From Trissonchulus latispiculum (taxonomy: Eukaryota; Nematoda; Enoplea; Enoplida; Ironidae): a stretch of DNA of 64,000 bases. The position numbers were made by a program, and so were the translations under genes. Of this stretch, positions 34,642 through 54,260 are shown in pieces. The stretch lies in the NCBI GenBank assembly GCA_030248195.1, contig JASAND010030909.1, positions 1-64,000 on the forward strand. The letters run 5' to 3'. The notes beneath the pieces are model-generated. The model saw only the letters and a program-made list of their open reading frames with translations. It ran no database searches and was not told where the DNA came from. Each line of letters begins with the position of its first letter. The stretch's first letter is position 1.

Positions 34642-36435
34642 TAGAGTTGGGACCGGCTCCACTAGAACCGGTTGGAACCGGAACCGGAACCGAACCGGAA
34701 GGAATTTTAGAACCGGAACTGGAACCGGTAGGATTTGGAACCGGCCGGTTCCACTCTTAAAAATGGACTTGAACTAACTTTTTTGCAGGAGTTTAAATTT
34801 TTCAAAAGCTGGATTTTGTTTTTGTGGTTGCCATTCACTGTTGCCATTCATATTGTTTTTTCAAGCGAGTGACTGAAATTGAAACTAAAAATCTAGTTTG
34901 AACTGAAACTAAACAAATTTAGACCTGAAGGCGAAATATGTAAGATAAGACTGATAATAATTAAGAGTTTCAAACTAAACGTGAAATGAAGGTACAATTA
35001 TTGGAACTGAAACTGAAGCTGACATTCCATAGAATAAATTTAGACCCTAAACTGAAAACGACAGCTTCAGCTTCCACTGACGGTGACACAAACTCACCGC
35101 TTCCCCTTTTCAGGCGATCGAGGCACGTTCCAGGTTTCACTGAAACCGAGGCATAGAATTAAGAAAAATTTCAAATGTTTCTTTGAATCAACACTAGTGA
35201 CATTATCCCGTGTGTTAAGACAAAAATTAAATGTTAAACATACTTGAAAAATTAGGAACATGTATTGTAAGGGAAAATTTCTACTTCCTTTATTCCGGAA
35301 GGAATTTCGTAATTTTTTGTTTTCATGCTTCTGATTTTTCAAATTTTGTTAAGTAATTTTGTGTGTATTACAAAATGCAGTTGTGGAAATGTCTCTAAAT
35401 TAATTTTAACGAATTTTTGAACTTTTCTGTTCTAAAATTCCAATTGTAATTGATGAAAGACGGGCACTTTCGTTCAGACGTGAACGATACTTCGCCGAAT
35501 GAAAACTTTAACCAGCTTACATATTTGAATATTAACCTCATAGAAAAGATGAGAGCTCGTTGGGATGTAGTCGGAAATTGAGTATATCTTCTCAAAAAAT
35601 TGGTAAATGAAAGGTAGTGTTGTCAGCACGCAAGATTTAAGCAACATTTTTTAAAAAATAGTAAATTTTAGAGGAGTAGAAGTCTTCGAAAGTTGAGTAC
35701 TTATTTTCTTATTTTTAAGCTATCGGCATTGAGTACTTTTCTTATTTTTAAGCTATTGGCAACGGAGACGAGTCAGTCAAAGTTCAAATAATGGAACAGC
35801 ATGTAGAAGTATCTGTTAGCTATTTTGTGTAATCAAGCTACTGTACATTTCCTCGTTATGTTCTTCTTTCCAATTTGGCTTTCAGCTTTTAAATATTTTA
35901 AATGCATTTAAATGTTTTGGAAACTATTTGCTTCTGAGTCTGTACTCTTTTTAAAGAAATAAAAATTTAAGCTCCAGTATATCTCAATTCTCAGCATGTT
36001 TTACTGAAACGTTGTGCAGTTTACAAGATTCTGTTCGGAAGGCGCTGTCTGCATGTAGATGCACAGTAGAATCTCACCGTGAATTATCGAAACAATTTGC
36101 TCGACCATACTAAAGTTTTAATTTTTTACAAGTTTTAGTGTATGTTGTGCATATAGTAACAGCATTTGTAATGGAGCAAAATCAAGGTAAGGCAAAAACT
36201 TTAAAATTCTAAGTAAACAAAAAGTTTAACCCAGTTGGTTATTATCGCATTACCTATTCCAATTGTTTTGCAGTATTACTTTATAATTTTGATTGTATAA
36301 CCCTTGCTGGGGGCCTGTATCCAATATTAAATAATGTTAAAATGTAACTACGAATTTTTTTACTTGGAACCGGGATCCGGAAGCTAGAACCGGAACCGGA
36401 ACCGGTTTTGAAAATTGGAACCGGTCCCAACTCTG
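34642..36435. mobile_element. hAT-type non-autonomous element, 1.8 kb, with GGAACC repeats at both ends
   Basis: The right terminus, read inward, is CAGAGTTGGGACCGG. The left end is TAGAGTTGGGACCGG. The 8-bp flanks are CATTTTAG at 34634-34641 and CAGTTTAG at 36436-36443, with one mismatch. Both ends carry degenerate GGAACCGGAACC arrays in opposite orientation. The CAGRG start and 8-bp duplication are hallmarks of hAT elements. No transposase is seen. The interior includes TGAAACTGAAAC tracts. Confidence 0.75.
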
Positions 36436-36596
36436 CAGTTTAGGCTGTGTCTCGGTCCAGCAGGTCAATTCTGGTTGCTCAGTCGGGCCACTATATCGTG
36501 ATAAAAATGTACACTACCATTGAGAAGTGCTAGGGCCAGCACGAATTGTGTAGTGTTTTTTCAAGAAACGTTCCAAATGATTCATGCAATTATTAG

Positions 36597-36860
36597 CAAG
36601 AGTGCATAATTGCACTAGAGACTGAGACTAGAGCTCTTCTTCACTGCATTGCGTAATGGTGATCCGTCCACAATACGCTCCACCGCTTGTAGGGTAGCCA
36701 AAACGAGGTTTACGTTTGGGGAATATCTATCTGATTGCATAATTCCCCCTCCGTTTGGCAGGTACATCAAGGGACTACGGTAGTTTCATCCGCTTATTTC
36801 CAAAAAGGGTCCCGTTAGGGTGGGGAGGTAGTCGGCAGCCAACCAGCTTCAGTTGTTGGA
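36597..36860. mobile_element. Foldback element F (relative of D, right end missing)
   Basis: It starts CAAGAGTGCATAATTGCACT, identical to the terminus of element D. It then shares GCATTGCGYAAYGGTG and CCACAATACGC phrases with D, and ACTACGGTAGTTT near 36775. No matching right terminus was found, so the end coordinate is approximate. Confidence 0.6.
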
Positions 36861-36899
36861 GCATAGGACAGAAACTCTGAATGTCATTTAACATTCTCC

Positions 36900-37500
36900 T
36901 AAAACTGTCTTCTGGTTATTCCACTTTATTCATGAACTTTGCAATTTAGAAGGATGTTATGTACGGACAAAATTACTTATTGTGATTGTCTGTTAGTGTT
37001 ACAATTATTCTGACAATGCGCATCCCGCAATATATATACGTATAGTAAAATTAGGTTACGTACCAACTTTTTTTTTTCCTTTTGGGTTTATTTCTGGAAA
37101 AAAGAAAAAAACCCCGCGAATGTACCACTCGACAGAATTCGGGCCAAGCCCGGACCGTGCCCCACAGTCCCAATTCGGCCAGGAACTGGTCCGAATGATC
37201 AAAGTTAGTAAAATTGGGACTGCTTTTGCAGATAATAAACATGAAAGACGTGAAGATATAAAAATATACAATATATTGCCGTTTCAACAGAACACTTTGT
37301 TTAGCTTGCATCGTCGTTTTGGTTATAACTAGATTGACTGTCTCCATTTTCTTGGATTTAATGTCAACTCAATGAAGGACTGGCCTTACTTACCATAGAG
37401 CGTTTTTGAATGACACGTTCAGTTCGCCGAGTTTTGAACATTTTCTGTAAAAATTCGTGTTCTCTGTCTATCAATAACAATTTTTGTTATGTATGGCCAG
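36900..37500. other. Intergenic, no recognisable feature
   Basis: Short open frames with lysine-rich or serine-rich translations are present, but no conserved motif is seen on either strand. Confidence 0.35.
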
Positions 37501-37521
37501 GAATCGGACAGGAAAAAGTCT

Positions 37522-37788
37522 GGGCCGCGTTGCAAAAGATTCTGCTAAGCCTAGGAGCGCTCCTAAGTTCAGCTTAGGCGGTCACTTCGGAGAATTGGGT
37601 TTCAAAAGATTCTCCTAAGCTACATAGGAAGGAGTACTACCCACCACCCTTAACTTCGCCAGCTAAACTTAGGAGAAATCTTTTGAAGCGGGCTTAGGAG
37701 GTCTCCTAACTCCCTCCTAGACAGCTCCCAGACATTCTCCAAGTTACTTCCTAGGAGGGCAGTTAGCAGAATCTTTTGCAACGCGGCT
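37522..37788. mobile_element. Palindromic MITE with 25-bp terminal repeats
   Basis: The ends are GCCGCGTTGCAAAAGATTCT, continuing GCTAA, and its complement. The interior is rich in CTCCTAAG and TAGGAG inverted motifs. Target duplication is unclear. The GGCC-type ends make it a possible relative of the 3-bp-TSD MITEs. Confidence 0.65.
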
Positions 37789-37799
37789 CCGGTACGCCT

Positions 37800-38920
37800 T
37801 TCAAGACAGGGTACACCAGACTAGAATAGAGTACAGCTAAAATTCACTGTTTTAACGTGTTTTTAAATCGACTCACGCTTGGCACTTTCTCTTTTAACTC
37901 TTTCATAAAAAGGATCCAGTTAATTTAAATCCTACTCTACCCTTTCTTGAAAAGGCCCTGGGTCTACAACAGAGGGTGTAAGTCACCCAGCCTCCATGGC
38001 TTGTGCGACCAACCTGTCGCCTACCCATCTCATTGTCTGGTTATCAGTCCTACGTTAATAACAATAGTAAGAGTTAGATTTTACTAAAAATTTCATCATC
38101 AGGGGTTACAAACACAGCATTTTTTCCTGTGCAACACAAGAACGGAACGGAAAAGGGGAAACTAAATCAAGACTGCTGAAAATGAAAACAAAGAAAAGTA
38201 CAAACAAAAATTCCGTCCACACAATCAACATCATCATCATCATCATCAACAACACCGAATAGGAGACCAGTCCAGATGGTAACAGCCACCGCTGAACCTT
38301 CAACCCTTGCAAAGTCACACACCCGCGACTGGGCAAACACGACCAACACAAACCTGGAACCAGAATGGGCATCGGGGATGGGGGATGGTCCCGCTCCCAA
38401 CCCACACTTTGCCGCTTTCCGCAATGGCATGCCAACCCTACGCAATGCATCAGTGAGCGCACTCCAGGAATAAACAGGGAATCAACTGTGAAATTTTCAA
38501 AATACCTGATGGATTAAAATTTCCTTGTGGCGCACGTAGAGTGTAAAAAAACTGTAGTATACCATGTTTGACACAAACAAGGGCATGCACGTCTTACCGT
38601 GTGTAACCGGGGAAAATATTAGGTACAGAATAGGCGGAGCGAAATCGTAAAAATTTCCGATTTTTTGGACAAATTCCAAAAAAAGCCCACCACACCACCT
38701 GTCCAAAGTGCGCCCACTCTACAGCTAACCATCCTTCCAATCAGACCTCCCCCAAAGAGGGTAGGGGAACCACCAACATTAGACCACAGGAGGAGGTATA
38801 CCGTTTACAGTTGTATCAATAAATAAATTGTAGGTAATACGTACATAATAGAGATGTGAAACATTTTTCAGACACAAACATTCTTTCTCTCATACACAGT
38901 GTACTTGTGCATAAAGATTG
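37800..38920. other. Downstream flank of LSM12, no supported gene
   Basis: A (CAT)n-like tract is at about 38226-38250. Open frames in this stretch show no conserved domain. Part of it is probably LSM12 3' UTR. Confidence 0.35.
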
Positions 38921-38925
38921 TCCTA

Positions 38926-47444
<8,519 letters not shown>

Positions 47445-48129
47445 CTAAAATTATATAGCACTTCTTCAGGATTCAGATACTGTCAGCCGGACAGAGATTG
47501 AGAACACAAAACACAGCACACTCTCTTCCGGTTTGACTCAAAGAAGCTAGTCAGAGGCCTGTTGAAGACCCAGAGAGCCGCACGCAGGAATGAAGTAATG
47601 GTGCAGCAAAGCGGTAGACACAAGGTCAGGAAAAATGTCAGGACGGACTAAGTCGCGAGTGTAAAAGGTTGGATGCTGATGTTAAATGAAATCTAAAAAT
47701 ACATATGAAGAGAGTAAAAATTTACAGTAAACTTTTGGTACATTTCGGTCCCGGTGGGTAACGCCGGGGTGTGACCACCCCCACCGGGGGCCGGGGCTTT
47801 TACTGGACCGATATCGCGGGATGGATGAGATAGCGCAATCTGAAAATCTGTAAGGGGGGGGTCGCAGTAATTTGTCGGTCTGTTGGGGGAGGAGGGTTCA
47901 ACGAACACATATATGTTTTGGCGGGAAATTGAAACTTTAGGAAGGTGGTCCACCCCCTAAATGTAAGGGCGGAAATTTCAAAAATGCCCACAAATGTAAA
48001 TCTTCCCGTATTTTCGTTTCTGCGCCTTACACACACACAATTCGAAAGCGTTGACATTGACGTTGACGTTTGACGAAAGCGTCAAAAATGACAATTTTTC
48101 AGTAAAATTAAGCTTTTTGACTTGTCGGA

Positions 48130-49826
48130 AATATAAAAACCGTGAACCGTATGATGTAAGCAGTGGGCAATGCCCCTTACTCCGCAGCTGAGCCAGGGTC
48201 CTCCGTTCAAATTTACTGAGACCCTTTTCAAGGTCCCTCTTAGCGATAGAGTTAAGGTTGGAGCCAGGACTGTTATTAGTCGGTGCTTTCCAGATCTGGA
48301 CAGTGCTTCTTTCAATGACGGCTTTAGCCGTATTGTAGTCAATTTGGGCGTCTCCCTGGGCCAGGGCACTATATACCGTTTTTTGCCAATGTATCCGCAG
48401 ATTCATTTCCTGCCAGGCCGCTATGGCCCGGTATCCATTGAAAGTGAAAATGGAGATAAAAAAGAGAGAAACTAAAGGTTAGACTAAAGCTAACCCCCAG
48501 TGACAACAGTTACATAGTGTATACTGAAATCATATCCGTTGAAAAAGGTATAATTATGAACCAACACAAAAAGACAAAAATTAAACTCAGATTTTGTTCT
48601 GTCTATATGAAAATATTATGTATGCATTACACAAATTACATAAATGTGCTACAATTCAATTCACAGATACAAATATGTGCCATGGAATTAAAGTATATAC
48701 ATATCCTAAAAAGATGAGTGCTCAAAGTCCCATGCGTCTCACCGCCCAGCCTCACCAGGTGCGCACCTGGCATGGGGAAACTGGGCGGATATGTACTGTT
48801 CCATGTGTGACGTGAATGTGAGTACACAGAAAATTTTAGTCACTTACCTAAGATTCTTAAGTGGTTCACAGCTGAGGAGCCGCCAGATGGCTGCACCAGT
48901 TTCGTCTCTCTGGAGTTGAGGGCCAGCGGCCAGCCGTCTGATAGCTGCCTGGGAGTTCGAGTATAGATGGATAATGTGGAAGGCAGCAGCAGTTTGATCC
49001 CAATTTTCAGAGATCCATTCCAAGGCACGGCGGATAGCCCTCATTTCTGCAGTATAGGTGCTGCAGAACTTTCCAACTGGGGCAAAAAGCTCCACAGCCT
49101 CTCCAGAAGACCGATTTATAAGAATTCCAGATCCGCCGTCAGTTGTGCCATTACGGGCAGAGCCATCTGTCCAGATGGCGATGTCAGCTTTTGGGAGTCT
49201 CTCAATAGTTCGTTCAGCAGCCCGGAGTTTGGCATCTGGGGATCTTCTTTTCGGATGTAGGAATCAAGCTCAGCTCTGAAGGTGGCATTGGAATAGTTCT
49301 CCCAGGGCGGAATCAACTGATTGGGAAATGGCTCAAGCGGGCAGCCGGCAAGACCAGCAGATGCAACTGGCGTTTCTGCCGCGACCCTCTGCGGATTTCA
49401 AGCGCTGTCTGACTCTGTTAGCGGCAAGGGCATTTGTAGGGTTTCTGTCTCCGGTTCTGAGTGATCTCTCGTAGGCCAGGGCCGCAAGCTGGTTTCGGCG
49501 CAGGTGCAGTGGGACACTTTCAGCTTCAGCCATGAGACACTGCGTTGGGGTAGTTTTGGTGCAGCCAGTAAAGGCACGGGCAGCAGCGTTCTCTACCATC
49601 AAGAGAGCCTGGCGATGTTGCTAGTAGCAGCACAAGCACCCCACCACAGTACTGCATGACTGATCTGATGAATCCAAGGGATAGGAGCCGGACACTTTCT
49701 TTATGGCATCCCCAGAGAGTGAACGTAGTCTCTTGGCAGTCCATCGATATGAGCACGGAAGTCGAGTGTGCGATCGAAAGTAACCCCAAGAAAGACAGGG
49801 TTTGGGTTATAGGACAGAGGTAAATG
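48130..49826 (-). pseudogene. LINE 3' part: RT C-terminal end, RNase H and C-terminal domain
   Basis: The parts are an RT tail/connector (VENAAARAFTG, AESVPLHLRRNQLAALAYERSLR at 49602-49333) and RNase H (49240-48848, resuming at 48471-48380). After a one-base insertion in an A run near 48375 comes a tail ending LRSKGHCPLLTSY. In RNase H the third acidic position is N (YSNSQ where YSDSQ or TDSQ is expected). Several stops and frameshifts are present. Confidence 0.8.
48472..48847 (-). other. Intron-like 376-bp segment splitting the LINE RNase H domain
   Basis: The minus strand reads ..CTTAG|GTAAGTGACT at 48847 and ..TCTAACCTTTAG|TTTC at 48472. Joining the two sides restores an open RNase H frame from SCEPLKNL into FHFQWIPGHSGLAGNE with no stop. 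The segment carries a CCAGGTGCGCACCTGG palindrome near 48768. No target duplication or terminal repeat is evident. It could be a true intron, an introner-like insertion, or an unrelated insertion with chance splice-like edges. Confidence 0.5.
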
Positions 49827-50144
49827 GTAAACGGTAAATATGTGGAAACAAATGAATGAGCATTGGAAAAAGTTCCGACCATATGGTAAAATTTGTCCAA
49901 AATTTTGGTGTAACGTTACACAGTCGCCAAAATTTTTTTGCTATTTTCCAGAAAAAAGTGTGTAATTACACGCGTTTTTGAGCAAAAAAACACAGGTTCC
50001 GACCCCTCCCTTTTTATCCGATTTACCCCCCTGAAGTTTTGGAGAGAACACAAAAACTGAGCTATTTTCAATACATAAAACTAAAAAATAGGAAAATTTT
50101 CAGGTTCGACCCCTCCCTTTTCAAAATCCTGGGTGCGCCCCTGT

Positions 50145-50885
50145 TCACATCAGCCACAACAATAACGGCCTTGCCAGACGGTAGATAGGTTGGGTCGAAC
50201 GAATGGGATCTCTGTCGGGGCCCCCGCGTATTGGGGGAACATAAAGGTTCACCAAACGCAGTTTCTTCGTACCACTGAATACCATAGCACCCTGATATTC
50301 AGTATTGGCATCGTTTGGGGCAACCTTCGGTCTGTCATCAATCAAGGATGTATATACTGCAGGCCATCCCTGAGGAGGATAAGTAGCCCGCCACCAATGG
50401 AGACCCCGTGTCCGGCCCGAGCCGTTGTCCGTTCCCTGATATGACAGCTGTACCCAGGGATGGCGAATCTGGACGATTTGGGTAGATTAGCCTCCTGAAT
50501 GAGCGCCACATCAACAGACTTAGCTGAGAGGAATCGGCAGAGTTCTTGTTTTTTTCTGCTTAACTCCATTTGCATTCCACTGTAGAATGACTAGCCGGTT
50601 TGTCTTCCGCAAAATGCTGGCATTTTTCCTTCTCCTCCGCTTACGATGCGGGATAGGAATAGGAGGGGCTGGGTCCAGCGTCGTAGAGTCACCAGGGGTA
50701 GGATTAGGTGAGCGGCGAGCAGCCTCGCAGTTCGGGCATACCCAGGGTATACCACTATGGTCTAGTCTCTTCATTTCGGCAGCAGTAAGGTTAGAACACA
50801 GACGGTGTACCCACTGCAGACAGCCATAGCACCATATGGAATAATCCTTAGTGCCCAGACAGCGCAAGGGTAGCGAATTTGGCAA
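50145..50885 (-). pseudogene. LINE PHD-like zinc finger and APE endonuclease N-terminal half
   Basis: The 50885-50520 frame gives C-x2-C..W.H..C..WVCPNC, a PHD-like pattern, then a basic linker (HRKRRRRK) and the endonuclease start QWNANG. The 50575-50342 and 50345-50145 frames continue the endonuclease, ending at VVADVN just before the motif that normally carries the catalytic DxN/H region. A one-base deletion separates this frame from the 2A-containing frame near 50850. Confidence 0.8.
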
Positions 50886-50893
50886 GGTTGGGA

Positions 50894-50935
50894 TGGTCCA
50901 GGGTTACGCTCAATGTCTCCGGCCAAGAGGGAAAG
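50894..50935 (-). other. 2A-like ribosome-skipping motif (LSLLAGDIERNPGP)
   Basis: DIERNPGP at 50894-50917 (minus) fits the D-V/I-E-x-N-P-G-P consensus. 2A motifs are known at the N-terminal side of ORFs in several animal APE-type LINEs, where they release the upstream peptide. Here it lies between an RNase H-like fragment and the PHD-like finger, in a frame that has since been broken downstream. Confidence 0.85.
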
Positions 50936-51129
50936 CTGAGTCCAGTAGGCCGGATTTCCGGTCTCAGCAAAGAAAAACCCGACTGACGGTCCACAAGGTA
51001 GTATTACGGGTACTGAGCTGGCGGCCGGTACAGGCAGGAGGGTCTCAATCCAGTTCCAGAGAGACCCGTAGTTGATAGCCATTTCGCACTCCAGATGGGG
51101 CAGGAATGATTTCCATATCCACTGGCACC

Positions 51130-51499
51130 GCTCCACCACGGTGAGGCGACCATCTTTGGAGCAAAAGTGCCTTCTGTCGCTGAGATCTTTGCTGAGTGTA
51201 CAGATTTGTGAGGCAATGCGAAGGTGCTGGGTGAAAGGATCATCCCGCAAAGAGCGAATGGGTGACTGTGAATCCGTACAAAGATGAATTGTGCTGCCGC
51301 CTGAGAGATTTTGTTTTGTCCAAAGCAGTCCCCGGTGGATGGCCACCATTTCTGCTCTAAAGCTAGAGCAGAACAGTCCAGCAGGTTGACGAATGGTTGC
51401 CAGGGTGCTTCCTTTGCTGTCTGTTATGACAGCACCGCTACCTCCATTTCTGAAAGAATCATAGACTGAACCAACTGTCCAGATGGTGATTTCGCAACC
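51130..51499 (-). pseudogene. Upstream RNase H fragment fused in frame to the 2A segment
   Basis: An open frame starts right after a TGA at 51500-51502. It reads IWTVGSVYDS, GGSGAVITDSKG, FRAEMVAIHRG, IHLCTDSQSPIRSL. This is an RNase H pattern whose first acidic residue (WTDGS) is V here. The final GN..AD motif is absent. The same frame continues through the 2A motif to 50771. Probably the tail of another LINE copy joined head-to-tail. Confidence 0.7.
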
Positions 51500-51856
51500 T
51501 CACCCCATCCATCCATATTACTTTTCCATGCACCGGGGGAGCATTTTTATTTCTTGTCCTTTTGCCACTTTAAAGGATCCCTGCAGTGTGCTAACCCCAC
51601 CCTCAAAATTTTGAAAATTTTGCCTCAAAACTAGTAAAAACTCGAAAGTTTTTTGGAAAAATTCTAAATTTTTCCGAATAAATGAGCAAAAATGAAGAAA
51701 TATAGCCATGGGGGAACCCACATTTTCGGATTTTGGCTGGAACTTTTTTATTATAAGGGCTAGATGAGAACTTTATATACCATCGTACTTGGCGTACTTA
51801 GATCTTTCTTTTAAGCCCATTTGCACTTCTCCAGGTTGTACCGTTAGGCCGGTATA

Positions 51857-53790
51857 ATGCAAAAAGTGGCGGGGGGGAAAACCCAATGGGGGGAAACCCA
51901 AATGGGGGGGGGGAACCCACCCCTCACAGGTCTCAAAAATTGTCGTAGCGCTATTCTGACACTTCTGGTGTAAAATTCAACTCTTTTAGCTAGTATAAAT
52001 CAAAAAACCCGATCCAGGTGCCTTTTTTTAAGATTACATGTGCCGTTGAAAATGCTGCGTCAAACGGACAGATTTCATAAAGTTTAACACATAAACATAC
52101 GGCAATTTTTGAAAAATGCTAAAACGATGTAATTTGATAAGACTTATTATTCTATCGTGTAGAGAATGGTTTTTAAGTTCAATTGCTGTTAAAATCCACA
52201 ATTGGACCTGTCCTGGGTCCTATACGTAATACCGAAATGGCACTTTCAGGGTATTTGGCCCCTAGCCAGTAGCGTAGCCAGAAAAAAATTTCCGGGGGGG
52301 GGCACATCCAAAAATTATTAAACATTTACCCAGGTTGTTCAAATTTGTTATTCGCTTGTTTCAGGCAATTTTTCGGATAACATAACCTAAGGTTATGCCA
52401 ACTGAACCTTTTAAATTTTCGGAGATACAATGCGTACATACATGTATACGTATATATAAATATAGCAGCTAGCTACGCGGGGGGTCTGGGGGGCAGATCC
52501 CGCCAGAAGCTGGAGAATTTTTGTGAATTGTAATAAAAGTCATAATGAAAACATTTAAAATGATTATATATATATATATATAATCATTCAAATCGCATAA
52601 ATAAGGATAGTGCTATTTCAGATTCCTGTAAAAGTTCGCTTACTGAAACGATGTCTTTCTGTTTTCTCATTTTTAGAAAACAATTTCTACAAACTTGTTA
52701 GATTATAAGTGCAAAAGGTTCGATCATTAGATAAAATAGGCGGGGGTCTGGGGGCGGCAGCCCCCAGTTAAAAGCCAGACCTTTTTAGAATATGGCATAA
52801 TTGAAACCTATTTCTTAGAGCACAGTCTGCGAAAATTTAACCGCGTAATTTGATGTGCAAATTAGATTTTTCTGAGTCGATTAATAAAATTTGCGCCTAC
52901 GGTGCGAAAATTTTGTAAAATCTTTCCCGGCATGGAAAATTTCCTGGGGGGCAAATGAGTTTCGGGAGGGATTCCCCCCCCCCTGCCTGCGCCCCTGCCC
53001 CTAGCTAGCCAGGGAAGCAAAATTATCCAAATCGACACCATAGGATGATGCAGCGTCCTCGATAGTACCGTGCTATAGTGTCGAATTGTTTCCCTGTTTG
53101 GTGTTAAAAAAATTGGGTGGGTTTTTCCCCCCAAAGTGGGTTTTTCCCCGCCACATTTGGCAATGTGCCAGACTAACGGTGCATCGGATTGATCTAATTT
53201 TTGCTGTGTGCAAAGAGGAAGACTTGCCATCATTGCAGATATTTGCAAAACTTTTCTAGTCCAACCCAGTGAAAAGTTACATCGGTCCAAACTTTTGCAA
53301 AATTTTGGCATGGTTGGACCAAAAAGTAGGCGTCATTTTCAGTGTCATAAATTGAGCAGGAGTGAACCAAATGACTTGATCTTTGTACACATAGGTAAGA
53401 AAGAGTAGCGCTTTCTGCTGCTATGTTTGCTCATAGCTCCAACCCTAGGTCCAGGAGGCGGGTGGGTTTTTCCCCCCAAAAGGGGGTGGGTTTTTCTCCC
53501 CATGGCTATATTGTTGATTTTTAGTTGGAAATAACGTTCTTTAACAAAGTTACGAATTTTTTATAAATTTTTGACCAAAAAAATTTTTTACCCGCCAACT
53601 TCGATTTTTCCGGACCCCACCCCACCTTAATTTCGGCTACCCCCTCCCCCAACTTTTTCTCAAGGTATACCTATGCCTAACACACCTATGGTCAGAATCG
53701 CGCTACGACAATTTTTATGACCAGTGAGGGGTGGGTTTATTTACCCCCCATTCGGGGTTTTTGTTTTCCCCCGCTACTTTTTGCATTACA
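51857..53790. mobile_element. Large palindromic element interrupted by a hAT-type MITE
   Basis: The arms face each other. TGCAAAAAGTGGCGGGGG at 51858 matches the complement near 53770-53788. CACAGGTCTCAAAAATTGTC with GTAGCGCTATTCTGAC at about 51926-51960 matches 53690-53735. Repeated GTGGGTTTTTCCCCCC phrases fill the interior. There is no coding capacity, and open frames here are by-products. Confidence 0.7.
52267..52997. mobile_element. hAT-type MITE (8-bp TSD CCCCTAGC)
   Basis: The left end is CAGTAGCGTAGCCAG. The right end, read inward, is CAGGGGCGCAGGCAGGG. Flanking CCCCTAGC lies at 52259-52266 and 52998-53005, both perfect. The interior has GGGGGTCTGGGGGG motifs and a TATATATA patch. 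CAG-starting termini with 8-bp duplication indicate hAT. Confidence 0.8.
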
Positions 53791-53799
53791 CAATCTGGT

Positions 53800-54250
53800 A
53801 CCAGAAGTCATAGTCTAAGAATTAATTTACCTAGGCAGGAGAGTATCTACTAATTCTTTAAATAACTTATTTCATATCAGAATAGTCGCAATGTGGAATT
53901 CACTCCCTGAGCCTGAGCATGTAGTTACAGCTCAAAGCTTTAACACTTTTTGTAATGCTTTGGCTTCCGTTTATTTATCAGGTTTTGTTAGGGTGCGAGG
54001 GGTCAGCTGATCACGTAATCCTCCCTCGTCCTACTCCATATATATTTAGTTGACGACATACGTATATATACGTTTGACTTGTTTGTTTATTTTGGTTGTC
54101 TTTTTGATTTGTTTAGTTACTATATACTAACAACAATTTAAATCATCTAACCGAATTTGTCTTGTAATTGTTATACCTATGATAGTATGTTGCCCTATAT
54201 ATCGAGTAAACACCTTTGTCCTGTCCTGTCATTATATATACCGGCACAAC
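53800..54250. other. Unassigned sequence between palindromic elements
   Basis: No gene or repeat structure is clear. The plus strand near 53870-54010 reads RIVAMWNSLPE and VVTAQSFNTFCNAL, a style seen at the C-termini of some retroelement ORFs. The evidence is too thin to call. Confidence 0.3.
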
Positions 54251-54260
54251 GGTACAACAA

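Larger units (their letters stand above)
48130..51499 (-). mobile_element. Decayed LINE with 2A motif, PHD-like finger, APE endonuclease, partial RT and RNase H
   Basis: In minus order an RNase H-like segment (51490-51130) runs in the same open frame into a 2A-like motif (50894-50935). After a frameshift comes a Cys/His finger (CYGCLQWVHRLC..WVCPNC), then the endonuclease start (LVILQWNANGV, VDVALIQEANLP, GGLLILLRDG, LRLVNLYVPP). The sequence stops inside the endonuclease at VVADVN (about 50146). Most of the RT is missing, with MITE-like sequence in its place. The RT end resumes at PNPVFLGVTFD (about 49820). A second RNase H (IWTDGSARNGT, TAEMRAI, NSQAAI, WIPGHSGLAGNESAD) and a C-terminal LRSKGHCPLL motif follow. 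Layout and motifs fit an APE-type, RNase H-bearing LINE of the Ingi/I-related group. It is inactive. Confidence 0.85.

Noticed and set aside
38106..38473. Long open frames on both strands downstream of LSM12
   Set aside because: The translations contain a poly-Asp stretch from a CAT repeat and show no domain. Likely 3' UTR or intergenic.
52862..53311. A 149-codon minus-strand open frame
   Set aside because: It spans the edge of a hAT MITE and palindromic repeat and has no conserved motif.
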